Origin: Gentiana macrophylla | Lineage: Eukaryota > Streptophyta > Magnoliopsida > Gentianales > Gentianaceae | Direction: 5' to 3' | Length of the DNA: 64,000 bases | Assembly: GCA_026214975.1 (NCBI GenBank) | Contig: CM047808.1 | Coordinates: 57,500,583 to 57,564,582, forward strand | Shown here: positions 12,521 to 24,685 of the stretch, one piece after another | Layout: every line of letters begins with the position of its first letter | Numbering within the stretch: position 1 is the first letter of the stretch | Translations under genes and position numbers: made by a program | Notes under the pieces: model-generated | The model's database searches: none | Seen by the model: the letters and a program-made list of their open reading frames with translations, nothing else | Told to the model about the DNA's origin: nothing

Positions 12521-13949
12521 CACGTGTAAATCACTAACGTCGATATTACTAGCAAGAATACTAGGTACGTCATAGTATAGTAAATGCGAGTCAAGGTCGA
12601 TCCCAGAAAGACAATGCAACTTTAATTAAAAACGATTCTAACCTAATTAAGGAGCCACATATAGGTGGTCATTGACCAACAATAAACATGAAAGAACTTG
12701 GTATTTCTCCCCCTCTTCTTACCAATCTACTAACTTGGATTTGTCAATTGTTATATTTACTTCCCCATATAATTTCCTTAAATTAATCGAGCGAGCTTTT
12801 AATTTAGTTTAAACCTACAGGTGCAACTCCTAACCCTATCTACTCCGACCGTGGTACTAGACAATCTATACGCAAGCTACCAACCTTAATTGGTCTGTAA
12901 TAGCCCATACGCATAAAGGACTAGAATTGCCGATTTCGAGCGCTAACTCATACCGTTACCCCGCCTAGACAGTTGTCGACACTGATCAGCACGTTCCTGG
13001 GGTCCATCAAGACTATGTCCAAATTAACACTTCGGTATTCATATTTCATGATAATTTTGTGATTACAATAAGCAGATTGGCCACATCTAACGTACTGTTA
13101 ATTAAACCTGTCGATCAACGTAGCTGTAGTGAATCCTCCAGATTAATTTTTCTAAATATTGCCTCGGTAAACGGGTATAGACCGCCGGTTTACCGGAGTC
13201 AGCTTTTCTTAATTCCGGATCTACATTGCTCAATTACGATTAATCTAAGTAAGTCATGGGGTCGTTAAACATGCAGATTAACTAAAACACATAAATATGA
13301 ACATATCTACCATATTGAAGAAAAAATTGAACGTTCAAAGCTTCATAACTTCAACAATGGTGATCTAGCTCAATCTACTCAACCTAGAGATGGTAGAGAA
13401 AGGGTGAAAACCAGAAAATAACTCTGAAAGCTTGGAAGAACTTTTATTTTATCAAATTATATATATAAAAGACTGAATATAATTGAGTGCTTATTATCTC
13501 CTTTGTAATAATCAGTATTTGCAGCTTTATATATATACAATAGCTGACTTATGACTCATAGAAACCCTAACCTACCTAGTAGATTCTGCAGAATCGATTT
13601 CGTGTTCCACAAAGCCCTCGGTTTACCGGACCTAGCCCTTGGTAAACTGGGTTAACTTTTCCTCTTTTTCTTCAGTAGATTTCTTATTGGACTCTATTTA
13701 CTTGGCCCAACATGCTCCTTTTGGTCTAGATCCATTCTCCAATGCTGGTGCATCTTATAAAACACATATAACGAGACAAAACAGTACCAAATCTTCGGGA
13801 AAATAACATAAATACATAATTACTATCCTGGGAATACACATATAGCATTTAACACATATTCCACATAATAACGATCCTATCTATCATCTCTTGAGTGAAG
13901 TTCGGGGTAAAAATATGTATAATTAATGGTACCATTTAGGGCGTTATCA
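12517..13949 (-). repeat. 3' LTR of the outer Athila-like element
   Basis: It aligns with 36831-38263. In element sense it starts TGATAACGCCC. On the minus strand there is a TATA box at 13526-13537. A paired palindrome lies about 80 bp upstream of it at 13616-13651, and a second pair lies downstream at 13162-13198. The terminal TG has become TA at 12517-12518, next to the LARD insertion point. Confidence 0.88.
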
Positions 13950-14070
13950 ACTACCCCCTACTTAGCTTTTGATCATCCCGAGCAAAAAGGCAAAAAGGAA
14001 ACGAAACTCTGATCAGTATACCAGTTAATTAAAAACAACTATGCTTCACAAAGTTGAAATCAAGATCATG
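13950..14070 (-). promoter_or_regulatory. polypurine tract and 3' end of the outer element's interior
   Basis: The minus strand at 13950-13964 reads TAAGTAGGGGGTAGT and abuts the 3' LTR start TGATAACG, a good polypurine tract. The remaining 100 bp is non-coding and ends at the CCACT duplication of the inner element. Confidence 0.8.
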
Positions 14071-14075
14071 CCACT
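14071..14075. repeat. target-site duplication CCACT, left copy (inner Athila-like element)
   Basis: It precedes the LTR start TGACCGCC and matches 32136-32140. Confidence 0.88.
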
Positions 14076-15329
14076 TGACCGCCTCCTTCCGTAGTGCTAA
14101 ACCAGTCCTTAACCGACAGTGTATCGGGTCAAACTGTAGTGCTAGTATGGTGAGTCAGAGTGTCGAATCCTCAGGGAACTTGGTAATTCTTTTACGTGTG
14201 GTTAAACACAAAGAGCTGTTATTAACTCGATCTAAACCGCAATTTTATAACACAGATCACTACTATTCTAGTCAACATAAAATAAATGCGTAGTTTAAAA
14301 GTTATTCTAATATAATATATATAGATATATAAATATATATAGATGTACATAGATTGCAAAGTATATATATAGATATAAATATATAGATACCAATATATTT
14401 TATAGAACTAGCCAAAGTTTATATAATTGAATTATACGATCTTTTCAGTAGACGGAATGTGCTCGATCTTTCCTTTTATTTTAGGTCCAATTGTGTAAAT
14501 GAAACGGTGCACTCCTGAGGTTAACAATTCCTCCTCACACGAGCGTATGAAATTGTCATATGTCATTGTCATCGCTTCAATCTCCACAATCGCCCCATGC
14601 TAATCTCGGTTAGTCTCGAACAGTGCAGTACAAATCTACCCCGGATAAAAGAGGTTATTCCGTTTGTCGACGGCCGATGTTATTCAAAAGGCTCCGGTTG
14701 TCAGGCGGATCGATTTAACTTTCCAGTGTTAGTTTTAATTAAACTGTTGATTTTAACATTATTACGATCTCGAGCACAATTTTAATAAGATTAATCTTTC
14801 CCAAGACAAATCTGCCCCCGGGTAGGAAATAGGATTCCGTAGTCACGCTTTCGCACGGCCAATTTTACCCTCCGGTTTTTCTATCTTTTATCTCATATCC
14901 TAACTTCTCTGGTCAGTTCATCGTTAGGTTATATGTTGCGATTCATCTTGGTTAATTACATCAGTCCGAATATTATCAATACGTTACATAATAGAAAAAG
15001 ATTCAATTAACTCAATTTTAGTCAATTTTACTTAGACAGCATTCCTATACCGAAAAGATCGAAATAAAACGATTACATAACTTTGGCTAGTTATTAGAGT
15101 TAGCCTAGAAACATTATAACAACGAAAAAGATAAAAACAAACATAAATACTTAAGAAAAGTTACCCGATTACAAATACTGAATCAGAGTTTTATTCTTCC
15201 GGACATTACAACGACTTCAACAACACTGATCTTCTGATAATTTCCCGAGCATTACAACGATACTACGAGATTATTATTTTTGGCGTAAGGCCTATTTACA
15301 ACTACTACTAAAAATAAAAGAAAAGAAGA

Positions 15330-15393
<64 letters not shown>

Positions 15394-16092
15394 GATATAT
15401 ATATATTGGTACACTCTCGCTACGCTCGCAATCGAGCTCTTTATATAGACAAAAGTCTTTGGGCCGGACCGGTCCGAGATTAAGCCGGATCGGTCCGGAC
15501 TAATGATTACTCCCATCTCCTTGATTGCAATCAGCATGTGCGGATATATATAATTATAATTATATATAATTATTAAACTTCTAAAATTCATATCTCGAGT
15601 TCTGGACCTCCAAAAATCATGATTCAAGCGGCATCGGAAAGCTCTCGGGAAAATCTACAACTTTCGTGAAGAACTCTTCTTCAGATAACATCATTTTGAT
15701 GAGCCATTCGTTTGTCGAAGACATTTCTCGATTACCACTTAACCAGATTGATTGGCCACTTGACCACTTAAGTTATTCAATCGACCATTTAAGCTCGTGG
15801 CACTCTCTAAATCATTCCGTAGATATGATTAAACTTCAATATGTCAATTCTCGGGTCTCGGTTTATAAATCAGTAATAAAATACCACAAATACCCACGTA
15901 AATCATTTACACTCCGATTTACTAAAATCGGTACAAAATTACAACTTTTATTATTATTACTACTAACTACTCTAAATTATAAAGATTAACATTTCATACT
16001 ATTTATACCATAATTTCATATATTTTATATAGAATTCGTTGATAAAACATAATAATATAACATATTTTTAATCATATAAAAGTAGTATATCA
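14076..16092 (-). repeat. 3' LTR of the inner Athila-like element
   Basis: It aligns with 30160-32135 throughout and is about 40 bp longer, mainly because of an expanded TA microsatellite. The minus strand has a TATA box at about 15440-15447 with a paired palindrome just upstream at 15461-15500. Confidence 0.9.
15332..15390. repeat. (TA)n microsatellite in the inner 3' LTR
   Basis: There are about 29 uninterrupted TA units. The other LTR has only a short TATATATAG at the matching place (about 31421-31429), so the expansion occurred after insertion. Confidence 0.95.
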
Positions 16093-16106
16093 ACTACTCC
16101 CCACTT
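16093..16106 (-). promoter_or_regulatory. polypurine tract of the inner element
   Basis: The minus strand reads AAGTGGGGAGTAGT directly before the LTR start TGATATACT. Confidence 0.85.
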
Positions 16107-17925
16107 AAATTTTGATCGTCCTCGAGCAAAAATAAAGCGATAATAAAAGATAATATAATTGATCAGATTATAATTTTTAATGTAATTTATATTGTCAATA
16201 TTATAAATATATTACTTATCTTAATTTAAAATCTTAAGAAGACAGAAAGAGTATATAACTAAAATAACTTAAACATTAAATATTATTTAGATGAAATTGT
16301 ACATGTAACACTTAATAAGTATAAATAAAATATCATAATTATTTTTAATCGCAACTATTATGAAATTCTGGAATCGGAAACGTCGGTCAGGTAGTCGACA
16401 AAAATGGCTTATAGAGTTTAGGTTCAAGATGCTGGTTAATCGGAAAAAGGGAAATCAAAAGAGAGAGAGGCAAGTTGTACGTACCTACATATTCATATTC
16501 TTGATAAAAAATAATCATCGATTAATAACATCTTTTTTTATTTTTTTATTTTTAGATTAAGAACTAAAAGCGTGAGTGTGTGTAGAAAATCAAACTTACA
16601 AGCATTGCTTCATCAAGATTGATCGGAGTATTACTCTTTCGATCGAAAATTACAAGTCCGGTTTCCTTAAACTTGTAATCATTCCTGAGATCTTATGATT
16701 CAACTTTTTCTGTTTTCATTTTGTGCCTTCATTCCCAGCAATAGGACATTTCTAGATAATACCCTAGCTGGACTACTATCATTAGGCAATCGGGAGCTTT
16801 CGACCTCATAGTGATATAGGATATTTCGTGATAATACCCTACTCACTCAAAACATTGGTAGCTACAACCGATATGTTCTTTTTATTTTTAAGTTGTTAAT
16901 CACAGATAAGGAAGATACCTGATATTTGATTAATTCTGTGTAAATATAGTGCTTCGTTCTTAATATAGAATATTAATATATCCGAGCTTATTACCAAAAT
17001 CGACTATCTTGCAAGTGTCATGAGGTAAGATCGAATATACTAATACTTATCTAATTTTTCTAATTTCAGCATATACCAAAACTTAGCTTTTATGTCTTCA
17101 TTTTTTTTTAAAAGTACGTACAAACTTGCAGAATTTCAAGGAAATGTAGACCAAAATTAGCTAATGCTTGGTTATTTAATCACAATTGACAATTTCGAAT
17201 GAGGTCTTGATCACTCTAATCAAGGCGGAGGTAGGTTATTTGGCTATAGTTATATTTTTGTGGTGCCAAAAATCAACATCATTAGTCCAATTCCAAACTC
17301 ATAATTCATATTGAAAATGATTCTAAAAATTTTACTTATAAATATCAACATACTTATATAATTTCATGAAAACAATATCTAATATTAATTACTCAATTAT
17401 ATAAACTTAAAATCTTATTAAAATCTAAATTAGACATAAAATATGATTATAATATATCTAATATACTTTACTTAATTAAAAACTTATTCTTCCCAATTAT
17501 ATCGTTTCTTATTCATTTTTATATATTAACTACTAAAAAATTGAAAATAAGTAATAAAAATTTTGATAATTTTATAATTTATAACTATTTTCTAAAATTT
17601 TAATGAATTTTCTAACCTAACTCTTACTCCCCACATACGGCTTGGCATCGTCGTCCGATGTTCAATGAGTAATAAATAAATAGGTTGGAAAATAAAATTA
17701 AAATTATATATTATCGTTATTATTCTGATTTTAATTTTAGCGTATACTAATTATATCATTAAATAACAAACAAACTTAGAAAACTGAGGCATATATATAT
17801 TAAACAAGATAGAATATTACAAACTTAAAAGAACATAAACTTAACTAACTAGAAAAAAACTTCAAACTTAACTTAATTTAACTTATTAAAACTTAAACAT
17901 CCTAAACCAACCACCAACCAACCAT
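16107..17925 (-). other. AT-rich 3' untranslated region of the inner element; no gene seen
   Basis: Very AT-rich, with no domain in any frame. A second polypurine-like tract lies at about 17622-17636 (minus strand TATGTGGGGAGTAAG). It is followed by a short block resembling the one beside the terminal tract. Confidence 0.65.
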
Positions 17926-18756
17926 CTAGATCGTAGATGAACAACCCGGTGTATCAACCGGTAACAATCCAACTCGACTATCTCTAGACGGAAAAATCTC
18001 ATCCGTCTCCAGCTCTCCCACTCCACTCATCTGAGTACACAGGCGCGATATCATCCATGAATTAGGCATAGGTTTGCCCCTACTGCCTCTTGTGATAGCA
18101 AACTCCAACACAGTCCTTTGAATCAAAATTCCCCAATCGACAAATACACCAACTGTCAAAGCATACAATAGAAGCTTTTCATTATCACTAAGGCTCCCGA
18201 AATCCCAAGTAGGATACACCCTAGAATTAATGAAATGTTTCCACGCTTTTAGATGTGGAAGTAAAGCTCTTGTTGATATATCGTGATTTGTGTCGAAAAG
18301 AGGGAATAGACATTGGAAAGACTCGTGGATTTTGTTAAAATGATTGTGTGGATCTTGTAAGCCCCAAGTTATCTCAAAATGCTGCATTGAAACCGGTGGA
18401 ATTGCAAAAATTTGGTTGATAATAGAAGAAGAGAAGGGAACAGCCACTCCTCTTACCGTAACAATTTGAGTGATATCGACCATAGATGTCGTCATAAGTG
18501 CAGAATAAAATTCTCGCACTATCGAGACATTTATCCTACCTCTCGGTGTACTGACAAATTTTTTCCAACCAAAACTTCGAATAATAGTTTTTCCCCATTG
18601 ATCAATCTTATCGACATTTAAACCTTTCTCCAACTGAATTGGAGAATTCGCAAAACGATGGTGTAAAATGATATTCCCATTGGAAGCTTGAGATTCCGGA
18701 TGATCCGGTGTGTGAGGCTCGTAAGAATTAACCGACGGTGAGGAGTGGTTCGACAT
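17926..18756 (-). CDS. plant transposon protein-like ORF (env-position ORF b, 276 aa)
   Basis: This is an uninterrupted 276-residue frame, the longest intact coding unit in the window, starting MSNHSS. It has the layout of the 'putative plant transposon protein' domain found downstream of integrase in many Athila elements. A conserved INVSIVREFYSALM segment (about residues 76-90) is followed by VTVRGVAVPFSSSIINQIF, then KAWKHFINSRVYPTWDFGSLS, and LLLYALTVGVFVDWGILIQRTV with a final basic PNSWMISRLC. No signal peptide or convincing transmembrane helix is visible, so env is a positional label. A paired palindrome (18917-18951) and a TATA-like TATTAAAG (minus strand, 18841-18848) lie upstream. 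The function is unknown. Confidence 0.7.
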   Translation of the reverse strand: MSNHSSPSVNSYEPHTPDHPESQASNGNIILHHRFANSPIQLEKGLNVDKIDQWGKTIIRSFGWKKFVSTPRGRINVSIVREFYSALMTTSMVDITQIVTVRGVAVPFSSSIINQIFAIPPVSMQHFEITWGLQDPHNHFNKIHESFQCLFPLFDTNHDISTRALLPHLKAWKHFINSRVYPTWDFGSLSDNEKLLLYALTVGVFVDWGILIQRTVLEFAITRGSRGKPMPNSWMISRLCTQMSGVGELETDEIFPSRDSRVGLLPVDTPGCSSTI

Positions 18757-19453
18757 TTAAAATTAGATGAAAATTTTAAAACAGAGTTGAAAGTAAAAGG
18801 AAAGGCAGTGAATGATAATGTTTACTCATGCCCTTACCTCCTTTAATAGATGAAAAAGTTTACATACGTGGATGCATTAGACTGACTCTAGAATGACTCA
18901 CCCCTTTTTTCTTCACGGCTCGGTCCGGGAATAGGCCGGACCGGTCCGGCCTCATCTTGCTTTTACTGAGGACAGAGGTAAAAGTCAAGTTGTATTTTGG
19001 TTTTTTACTTCACGTGCTGAACATTACATACCTTTTTCCTTGGAGATACTTCCTAATGGTTAATTAAACTTGATATAAACGGATAAAACGACACATTATA
19101 TTTTTGTAGAATGACGTGATAATTATACGAAAATCATTTTTTGGGTTTTTTTTTATAGTTTTTATAAAAACTAAAACGATTTAGAATACAAACCAAATTT
19201 CGATAAGACGACTATAAAATCAAAATAAACGAAAAATGAAAACAAACCAATATCTAAATGACAAATGTCGAATAAAATGAAATGTGTTTAATCAAACATA
19301 GTTATTAAATTCAATCTTCTTCGTAGTCTTCCTCTGGATCGACATGAAAACTTGAACTCGAAACGATCGAGAAGTCGGTGGTCGAATCAGTAGTCGTGGT
19401 CTGATCAACTATCAAGACCCATCGAACTCATGCCACTCGTAAAGTGTGCAAAC

Positions 19454-20772
19454 TCAGTGAATCCTCCCAACTAGACATCGCTCTCTCTGAACACCTGTCG
19501 AAAATACACTGCTTCCACTAGATTGGCTTACAAAAGGATATGACGATGGATGAAAGCTCGAAGGTGGTGGAATAGGTGTTACCCAATCTTGTAAGGTATA
19601 AGGATCTGACTGACAAGGTGGATAGGCAGGATCATCAAAAGTAGGATTACGAAGCAACTGCTCGTTCCTTCTTAAACCTCTACGAATATCATCACACCAC
19701 TTCTTATTACTCTCAGCATATAAAGACATGTTGGCTTGACCACGTGCAACATCTGTCACTAAAGATTGAAACATATCATAGGTGATAGTGTTGGAGAAAG
19801 GAGTTTGTTGAGGCTGACTAGAAAAAGAGGGAAAAGAAGAAGATGTGAAAACTGGTGGAGCTGGTTGAGTTTGACGTCTTCTAAGCAAAGAGCGTATACT
19901 ACCATCCGGAAGACTAGTCAAACTTGGTCCAATCAGATTTCCATCAGCCAGAGATAACTTGTCATTAGGCAGGACTGGTACTCCCACCCTACGACATAAA
20001 TCTGAGATAAAACAAGGGAAGTATAGATGACTCCCTGGTCTGGCGATGACAATACTCTCAAAAATTCTTTTAACCATGACCTTTCCAACATCCACTCTAA
20101 CATCGTTTACCATCGCCCAAGCGATACAAACATCTTCCTTTCCAAAAGCAGTATGTTTACGAGAAGGATAGAGATTATGGCTAATAAATCTTTTAATTGC
20201 CCTCAACCCTCTAAAACAATTCCCGTAATTAAATCGATTTTCTACCCACACAGCGGTTGGGTCAAAAGTAGTCTGAGCTCTCAGGGCAGTCTGCTCAAAA
20301 CTTGCAGGATCATCTAGATTATAAACTACCCTGTAATCCTCCTCATCGGGAAAACCCTCAACTCCTAGGATTGCATTTATGACTTCAGGGCTAAAAGGAA
20401 TATTTACGCTCTTAGGGGCACAATTTGGCGGCGAGTAAGTCGCTCTCGTGAAAGTGTAGATAAAACCCAATAAAACTCACCTACTAGAGTCGTGTTAATC
20501 TCCCTTCCTTCAGTCGCTAAATCTAACCAATCGACGCGTTTTAAAGATATCCTTAACTTCATCACATAAGTCATCCAAGTCTAATCCTTTTCAACCAACA
20601 CATCACATTTACTATAAATTTTCTCATACGCTTTCTTAGCCTCGGGTGATGCGGTTTTCTCAAAGCTTACGACTTCTTCCCTCGATGATAAAATTATCGT
20701 GCCTCACGACAGAGTTGATATAGCAATTTTTTATTTTCTCTTTTTAGAGCTTCTAGTACTCGACTCAGCCAT
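19454..20772 (-). pseudogene. plant transposon protein-like ORF (env-position ORF a)
   Basis: The open part is 19454-20470 (338 residues). The likely original Met is at 20772 (MAESSTRSSKKRK), but stops and a frameshift disrupt 20471-20740. In that upstream part the family motif survives as INTTLVGEFYW. The open part contains FSPEVINAIL, RAIKRFISHNLYPSRKHTAFG, and AWAMVNDVRVDVGKVMVKRIFES followed by YFPCFISDLCRRVGVP, all corresponding in order to segments of the neighbouring ORF b. Its C-terminus is Ser/Pro/Gln-rich and ends in a different basic tail. ORFs a and b therefore look like diverged tandem paralogues. No membrane segment is seen. Confidence 0.68.
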
Positions 20773-22168
20773 TCTACGATATTGATAAAGCCAATCACAA
20801 CAAAAACAACAACAAAAACAGCAAAAATAAAAATGTCACAACACATTCAAAAATCAAAACAGTTGAAATTACTCTAAAAAATTATGAAAAATACGAAATT
20901 GATAACTAGATAAACTAAATAATACCTTATAAAGAACACAACGTTGAAAAATAGGCCGGAAAAGTTGTAAAGTCGCCGGAATGAAACGGAGCTTGTTTTT
21001 GACCCTTTTTGAATTTTCCAATTTGTGTTGAAGAGAGGAGATGATAATGAGAAGAAATTAAGTAATGGTGTAGTGTGAGATGAAGTTTTGTTGTAGAAAA
21101 GTGAAAAAAATTCGTAATGGTGGGGTTTGGGTGTTTTGCGGCTGTAAAAAAAATTGGGGAAGAAGAGGGAAAGAAAAGAGGAGTCCCCGTTTTTACCTAA
21201 TTTTGACCCCGGACCAGTCCGGATTAAGGCCGGATCGGTCCGTGCCCAATTTTTTCAGTTTTTCCGATTTTCTTATTTTTATGATTTTTGTTGATTAAAA
21301 CTTATAAAATTCTTATAAAACTTGATTAAAAAACTTTTTTTAAAAAATAAAATTTGAAGGAAATTTTATAATTTTATAACAATTTCTAAAAATTTAATAA
21401 AATTTTTATAACACTTAATAAAAAGGCTTATAAAAATTTAATAAATTCTTATTAACTCTTATAAATCATCTAAATAAAAACTAAAAAAAGAACTTTTATA
21501 AAACTTTTATAAAACTCCTCAAATTTTATAAAGATCCAATTTTATAAAATTTTTAGAAGCTATGCGAAAATTTTATAAAATAAGATATAAGAAAAGACTA
21601 AAACTTAAGGGTTTTGATTCTTCGATTTCTAAATCTTCCAGAGTTACGATATAACGCTCAATCAACCTAACTCCTAAAAGCAAGGCATTTGAATTATCTC
21701 TCGGAATTCCATTCCATCGATTTTCGGATAACCACCTAATCGTTCCTTTCCTAACAATATTCAAACACTCATCCAGGATTTGGTTGTGTTTTTCCACAGG
21801 CGTCCAACATGTTCACTTTTTCCACAGATTCTCGCATCTCATCGTGAACTTTGCCCTTCTTTTATCGCACTTCTTGATGTTCCATTACATACTTCTCTCA
21901 ATCTGATCTCTCTCAACAATTTCTTGTTTTGTTCAAAACTAAAGCTTCATAGAAAACGCGACATCTTTATCAAGGCCTAATTTCAAAAGTAAAATAAAAA
22001 CTCCTATTCTATCTAAAAAAGGCATCCAGTTCTTTTACGTCTATCCGGTAAAAGACGAAAAGAGTTTAAACATAATTAAAAACACAGAAAAGTAAAGATA
22101 TATAGCACCTGGTATTCGGCTGATTCCAGTTTCTCTGCTTTTTGGTTCTTTCGTTTTTCTCTGCTTTT
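20773..22168 (-). other. AT-rich spacer between integrase and ORF a
   Basis: No domain is recognised. A paired palindrome at 21207-21242 matches those in the element's LTRs. Bases 21300-21560 are dominated by repeated AAATTTTATAA-like words. A short minus-strand frame at 21573-21797 has no recognised homology. Confidence 0.6.
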
Positions 22169-23277
22169 TCAATTTGTCGGGGGATCATTCAGTAACATTA
22201 CTTCTTCTTTCAGTGTGATTCCTCCTCCCTCCACAAATAATTTTACTCTGTGGCAATTGGCTATAAAAGTTGTATTTCCATCAGTTAGTTCAACAGCTCC
22301 AGTTTTGTAAACCCTTGTTACTTTAAATGGACCTGTCCATCTCGACTTAAGCTTACCTGGAAACAACTTTAAACGTGAATTGCACAAAAGCACTCGATCA
22401 CCTACATGGAACTCACGCTTAAAGATTCTCTTATCATGGAAAGATTTCGTGCGTTCCTTGTAGATTCGAGCGTTTTCATAAGAATCGAGACGAAATTCTT
22501 CTAGTTACATTAATTGAAACAATCTATGATCACCGACACCTTAGGATCAAAATTGTAAATCTAATAGCCCGTAAAGCTCGGTGTTCTAACTCAACCTGGA
22601 GATGACAAGACTTACCAAAGACTAGCTTATAGGAGAACAACCAATAGGTGTCTTAAAAGTCGCTTCAGACGCCCATAATGCATCATCTAATTTAATCGCC
22701 GAGCTTTTACAATTTGAATCAACTGTTTTTTCCACGATTCTTTTGATTTCTCTATTCGACACCTCTACCTGTTCACTAGTTTGCGGGTGATAGGGCGTTC
22801 CTAACTTATGCGTTACACCATATTTTTCAACTATCTTAGTAAATGGTCTATTACAAAAGTGTGACCCTCTATCACTAATGATTGCCCTCGGAATGCCATA
22901 TCTTGTAAATATATTTTTTTTAAGGAATCGTATGACAACTTTGGTATCATTAGTGGGAAGACCTTCAGCTTCTACCCATTTCGAGACATAATCTACCATT
23001 ACAAGAATAAATCTTTTCCAAAAGATATAGGGAAAGGTCCCATGAAATCTATACCCCAAACATCAAATAACTCACATTCTAAAATAGGTTGCATAGGCAT
23101 TTCATGTTTTTTAGATACATTTCCCCATTTTTGACAAGACTCACAAGATTTAACATACTTATAAGCATCTCTATATAGTGTAGGCCAATAAAAACCACAT
23201 TGTAAAACTTTAAAAGCGCTTTTCCAACCTCCATGATGACCTCCTCGCCTCACGATCATGACAAAATGATAAAACAC
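22169..23277 (-). pseudogene. Athila-like integrase
   Basis: Reading leftward, the HHCC zinc-binding region shows GGHHGGWKSAFKVLQ and later CESCQKWG. The core follows, with DVWGIDFMGPFP (first Asp), AIISDRGSHF (second Asp) and YHPQTSEQVEVSNREIK (catalytic Glu), so all three core residues survive. A frameshift near 23030 separates the zinc region from the core, and another near 22620 precedes the C-terminal block at 22169-22393 (KLFPGKLKSRWTGPFKV, the usual gypsy integrase tail). The family is certain and the protein is broken. Confidence 0.87.
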
Positions 23278-23444
23278 TTAAAATTTCATTATCAGGCACA
23301 CATTTTCCGATTATCCCATCCGAACATTTACGGAAAAGGTCCGGGTCCTTCCAAGAATAAAATTTTAAGTCATAAAAGAACTTCTTTTCTCGCTTATGTC
23401 CAATGAGACGGAATATAATCACAGGTTAAGTAATTAATGATATC

Positions 23445-24680
23445 TCAAAACCAAGGTGACATTTCCTTAGAAGGAATTCTATTTTTTAATAACTGCATGG
23501 TTGAAGGAGTATCTATTATAAATAGTTGTTCATCTGGAAATGAATCTTTAATTTCAATTCCTATTTCTTCATCATTTTCCATTCTACTTAGATGATCCGC
23601 TACTACATTCTCACTTCCTTTTTTATCTTTAATTTCAATATCAAATTCTTGAAGTAAGAGAATCCATCTAAGAAGACGTGGTTTAGCATCTTTCTTACTC
23701 AGTAAATACTTCAGGGCTGAATGGCCTGTATAAATTATGACCTTAGAACCAACAATATATGATCTAAACTTATCTAAGGCAAAAATTACAGCCAACGGTT
23801 CTTTTTCTGTAGTTGCATAATTAAGCTGAGCTGCGTTTAGTGTGTGGGATGCATAGTAAAAAGCTTTGAGAATTTTGTTATATCTTTGACCTAGAACAGC
23901 TCCTACAGCTAAATCACTCGCATCACACATAATCTCAAACGGCAAACTCCAATCTGGTGCTACTAATACTGGTGCAGTAGTCAACCTCGCTTTTAAGGTC
24001 TGAAAAGCTTCCATACATTTACTATCAAAGTTAAAAGGTACTTCCTTTTCAAGCAAATGACTTAGAGGCTTTGCTATTTTTGAAAAATCGGCAATGAACC
24101 TTCTATAAAAACCTGCATGTCCGAGAAATCCTCTTAGAGTTCTTAAATTAACGGGTGGAGGTAATTTTTCAATTACTTTGACTTTAGCTTTATCAACTTC
24201 AATACCTTCTTCAGAGATTACGTGACCTAAAACAATCCTTTCGATACCATTAACTCGACATTTTTCCCGCTTTAGTACTAAATTGATATCTTCACAAATT
24301 GTAACACTCGTTCTAAGTGTAACACACAAACTTCAAATGAATCTCCGTAGACACTAAAGTCATCCATAAAAATTTCTAAGAATTTCTCAACCATATAAGC
24401 AAATATAGCCATCATACACCTCTGAAACGTAGTTGGTGCATTACATAAACCAAACGGCATTCTTTTATAAGCAAAAGTTCCATAAGGACAAGTGAAAGTA
24501 GTTTTTTCTCTATCTCCTGCGCAATGAATATCTCAGAAATATCCCGAATAACCATCTAAGAAACAAGAATACTTATGTCCACTTAATCGCTCCAACATCT
24601 GAACTATGAATGGAAGTGGATGATGATCTTTCTTAGTATGATCATTTAGTTTTCTAAAATCAATGCACATTCGATAACCT
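23445..24680 (-). pseudogene. Athila-like RT (C-terminal part) and RNase H
   Basis: Immediately left of the solo LTR the RT resumes with GYRMCIDFRKLNDHTKKDHH, then CFLDGYSGY (first catalytic Asp), a stop after GYSGYF, MPFGLCNAPTTFQRCM and IFMDDFSVYGDSF, which holds the catalytic FMDD pair. The ORF 23445-24329 continues with the thumb/connection ([20 protein letters not shown]) and gypsy RNase H ([64 protein letters not shown]). The family usually has TDH where TGH is seen here. A frameshift near 24300 separates the two parts. Confidence 0.88.
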
Positions 24681-24685
24681 GTAAT

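Noticed and set aside
15666..15989. 107-aa plus-strand frame
   Set aside because: It lies inside the inner 3' LTR, is broken in the sister LTR, and has no domain.
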